From positions 7,564,001 through 7,628,000 of the forward strand of contig NC_003284.9 in assembly GCF_000002985.6 (NCBI RefSeq): 64,000 nt of DNA, given 5' to 3'. A model generated the notes under the pieces. The model made no database searches and was not told the DNA's origin. It saw only the letters and a list, made by a program, of their open reading frames with translations. The translations under genes and the position numbers were made by a program. Origin of the DNA: Caenorhabditis elegans. Taxonomy: Eukaryota; Nematoda; Chromadorea; Rhabditida; Rhabditidae. Below are positions 63,681 through 64,000 of the stretch, one piece after another (the stretch's first letter is position 1; every line of letters starts with the position of its first letter).

Positions 63681-63958
63681 ATGAGCCACTGGATTGCAAC
63701 TCTTCTTGCCTTCATCCTCATTGCCAACGCATTCGCAGCACTTTCCACTGGAGCAGATGTTGGAGCTTCAGATGACGTTAGGTCGTACGTCATGCCATTC
63801 TATGGAATGGAAAAGAAGTGGTCTCGCCGCGAACCAAGCATCAGGTAATTGACTCAGCAATATAATATTCAGTCGCAATTAGTGTTATTTCCAGATTCTT
63901 CAAAAGAAACGGTGGAGGTCAAGATCTTCCACCTTCAAGGTTCTTGTGGGATTACTGA
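63681..63958 (+). CDS. Small secreted protein, possible neuropeptide precursor
   Basis: Two exons, 63681-63844 and 63895-63958, encode 75 residues. An acceptor CATTTCAG ends at 63650, 30 bases before the ATG, marking a trans-splice site or 5' intron. Residues 1-19 (MSHWIATLLAFILIANAFA) form a textbook signal peptide. The remainder holds basic pairs KK (45-46), RR (49-50) and KR (58-59). Processing at RR and KR would release EPSIRFF and a C-terminal peptide NGGGQDLPPSRFLWDY. No Gly precedes the KR, so amidation is not indicated. No cysteines are present, which argues against a defensin-like fold. I do not recognise the family; a short cuticle or other secreted protein is an alternative. The 3' UTR runs out of the window. 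Confidence 0.7.
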
Positions 63959-64000
63959 TAAAAATTGGTGTGAATATTTCACAAAGTTCAACTCTCTGTA

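Overview
The window is nuclear DNA of a nematode, almost certainly Caenorhabditis elegans and, from remembered gene order, probably chromosome X. It is AT-rich and has many short introns (about 45-60 bp) ending in TTTCAG, with trans-splice-type acceptors a few bases before start codons. A run of recognisable C. elegans genes supports this. Gene symbols come from recognising the translated products and their neighbourhood; no database was searched. All gene models were spliced by hand, with reading phase checked at every junction.

Layout. 1-453 (+): 3' end of a stomatin gene (likely sto-1). 1331-3995 (+): vps-52, the GARP/EARP tethering subunit. 4268-5720 (-): apy-1, a calcium-activated nucleoside diphosphatase, convergent with vps-52. 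6640-9574 (-): unc-98, the four-finger C2H2 muscle M-line protein. A 5.2 kb divergent intergenic region holding two palindromic repeats follows. 14772-16734 (+): pcyt-1, CTP:phosphocholine cytidylyltransferase. A 5.4 kb upstream region leads into 22209-30793 (+): adt-2, a 19-coding-exon ADAMTS metalloprotease. 32958-35781 (+): an M20-family (ArgE/ACY1-like) metallohydrolase. 36365-51942 (-): a TWK-type two-pore-domain potassium channel with several alternative first exons spread over 12 kb. About 52-63.6 kb is gene-poor, with only a few small exon-like ORFs. 63681-63958 (+): a small secreted protein with dibasic sites, a possible neuropeptide precursor.

The genes are individual metazoan loci, not an operon or a pathway cluster. 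Vesicle tethering, ER/Golgi nucleotidase, phosphatidylcholine synthesis and an extracellular protease merely sit side by side. I saw no transposase gene, tRNA, rRNA, CRISPR array or viral gene. The observations most worth a second look are the GYD (not GYG) first selectivity filter of the channel, its interchangeable MGS- N-termini, two GC-AG introns, palindromic MITE-like repeats, and the unassigned secreted peptide gene.
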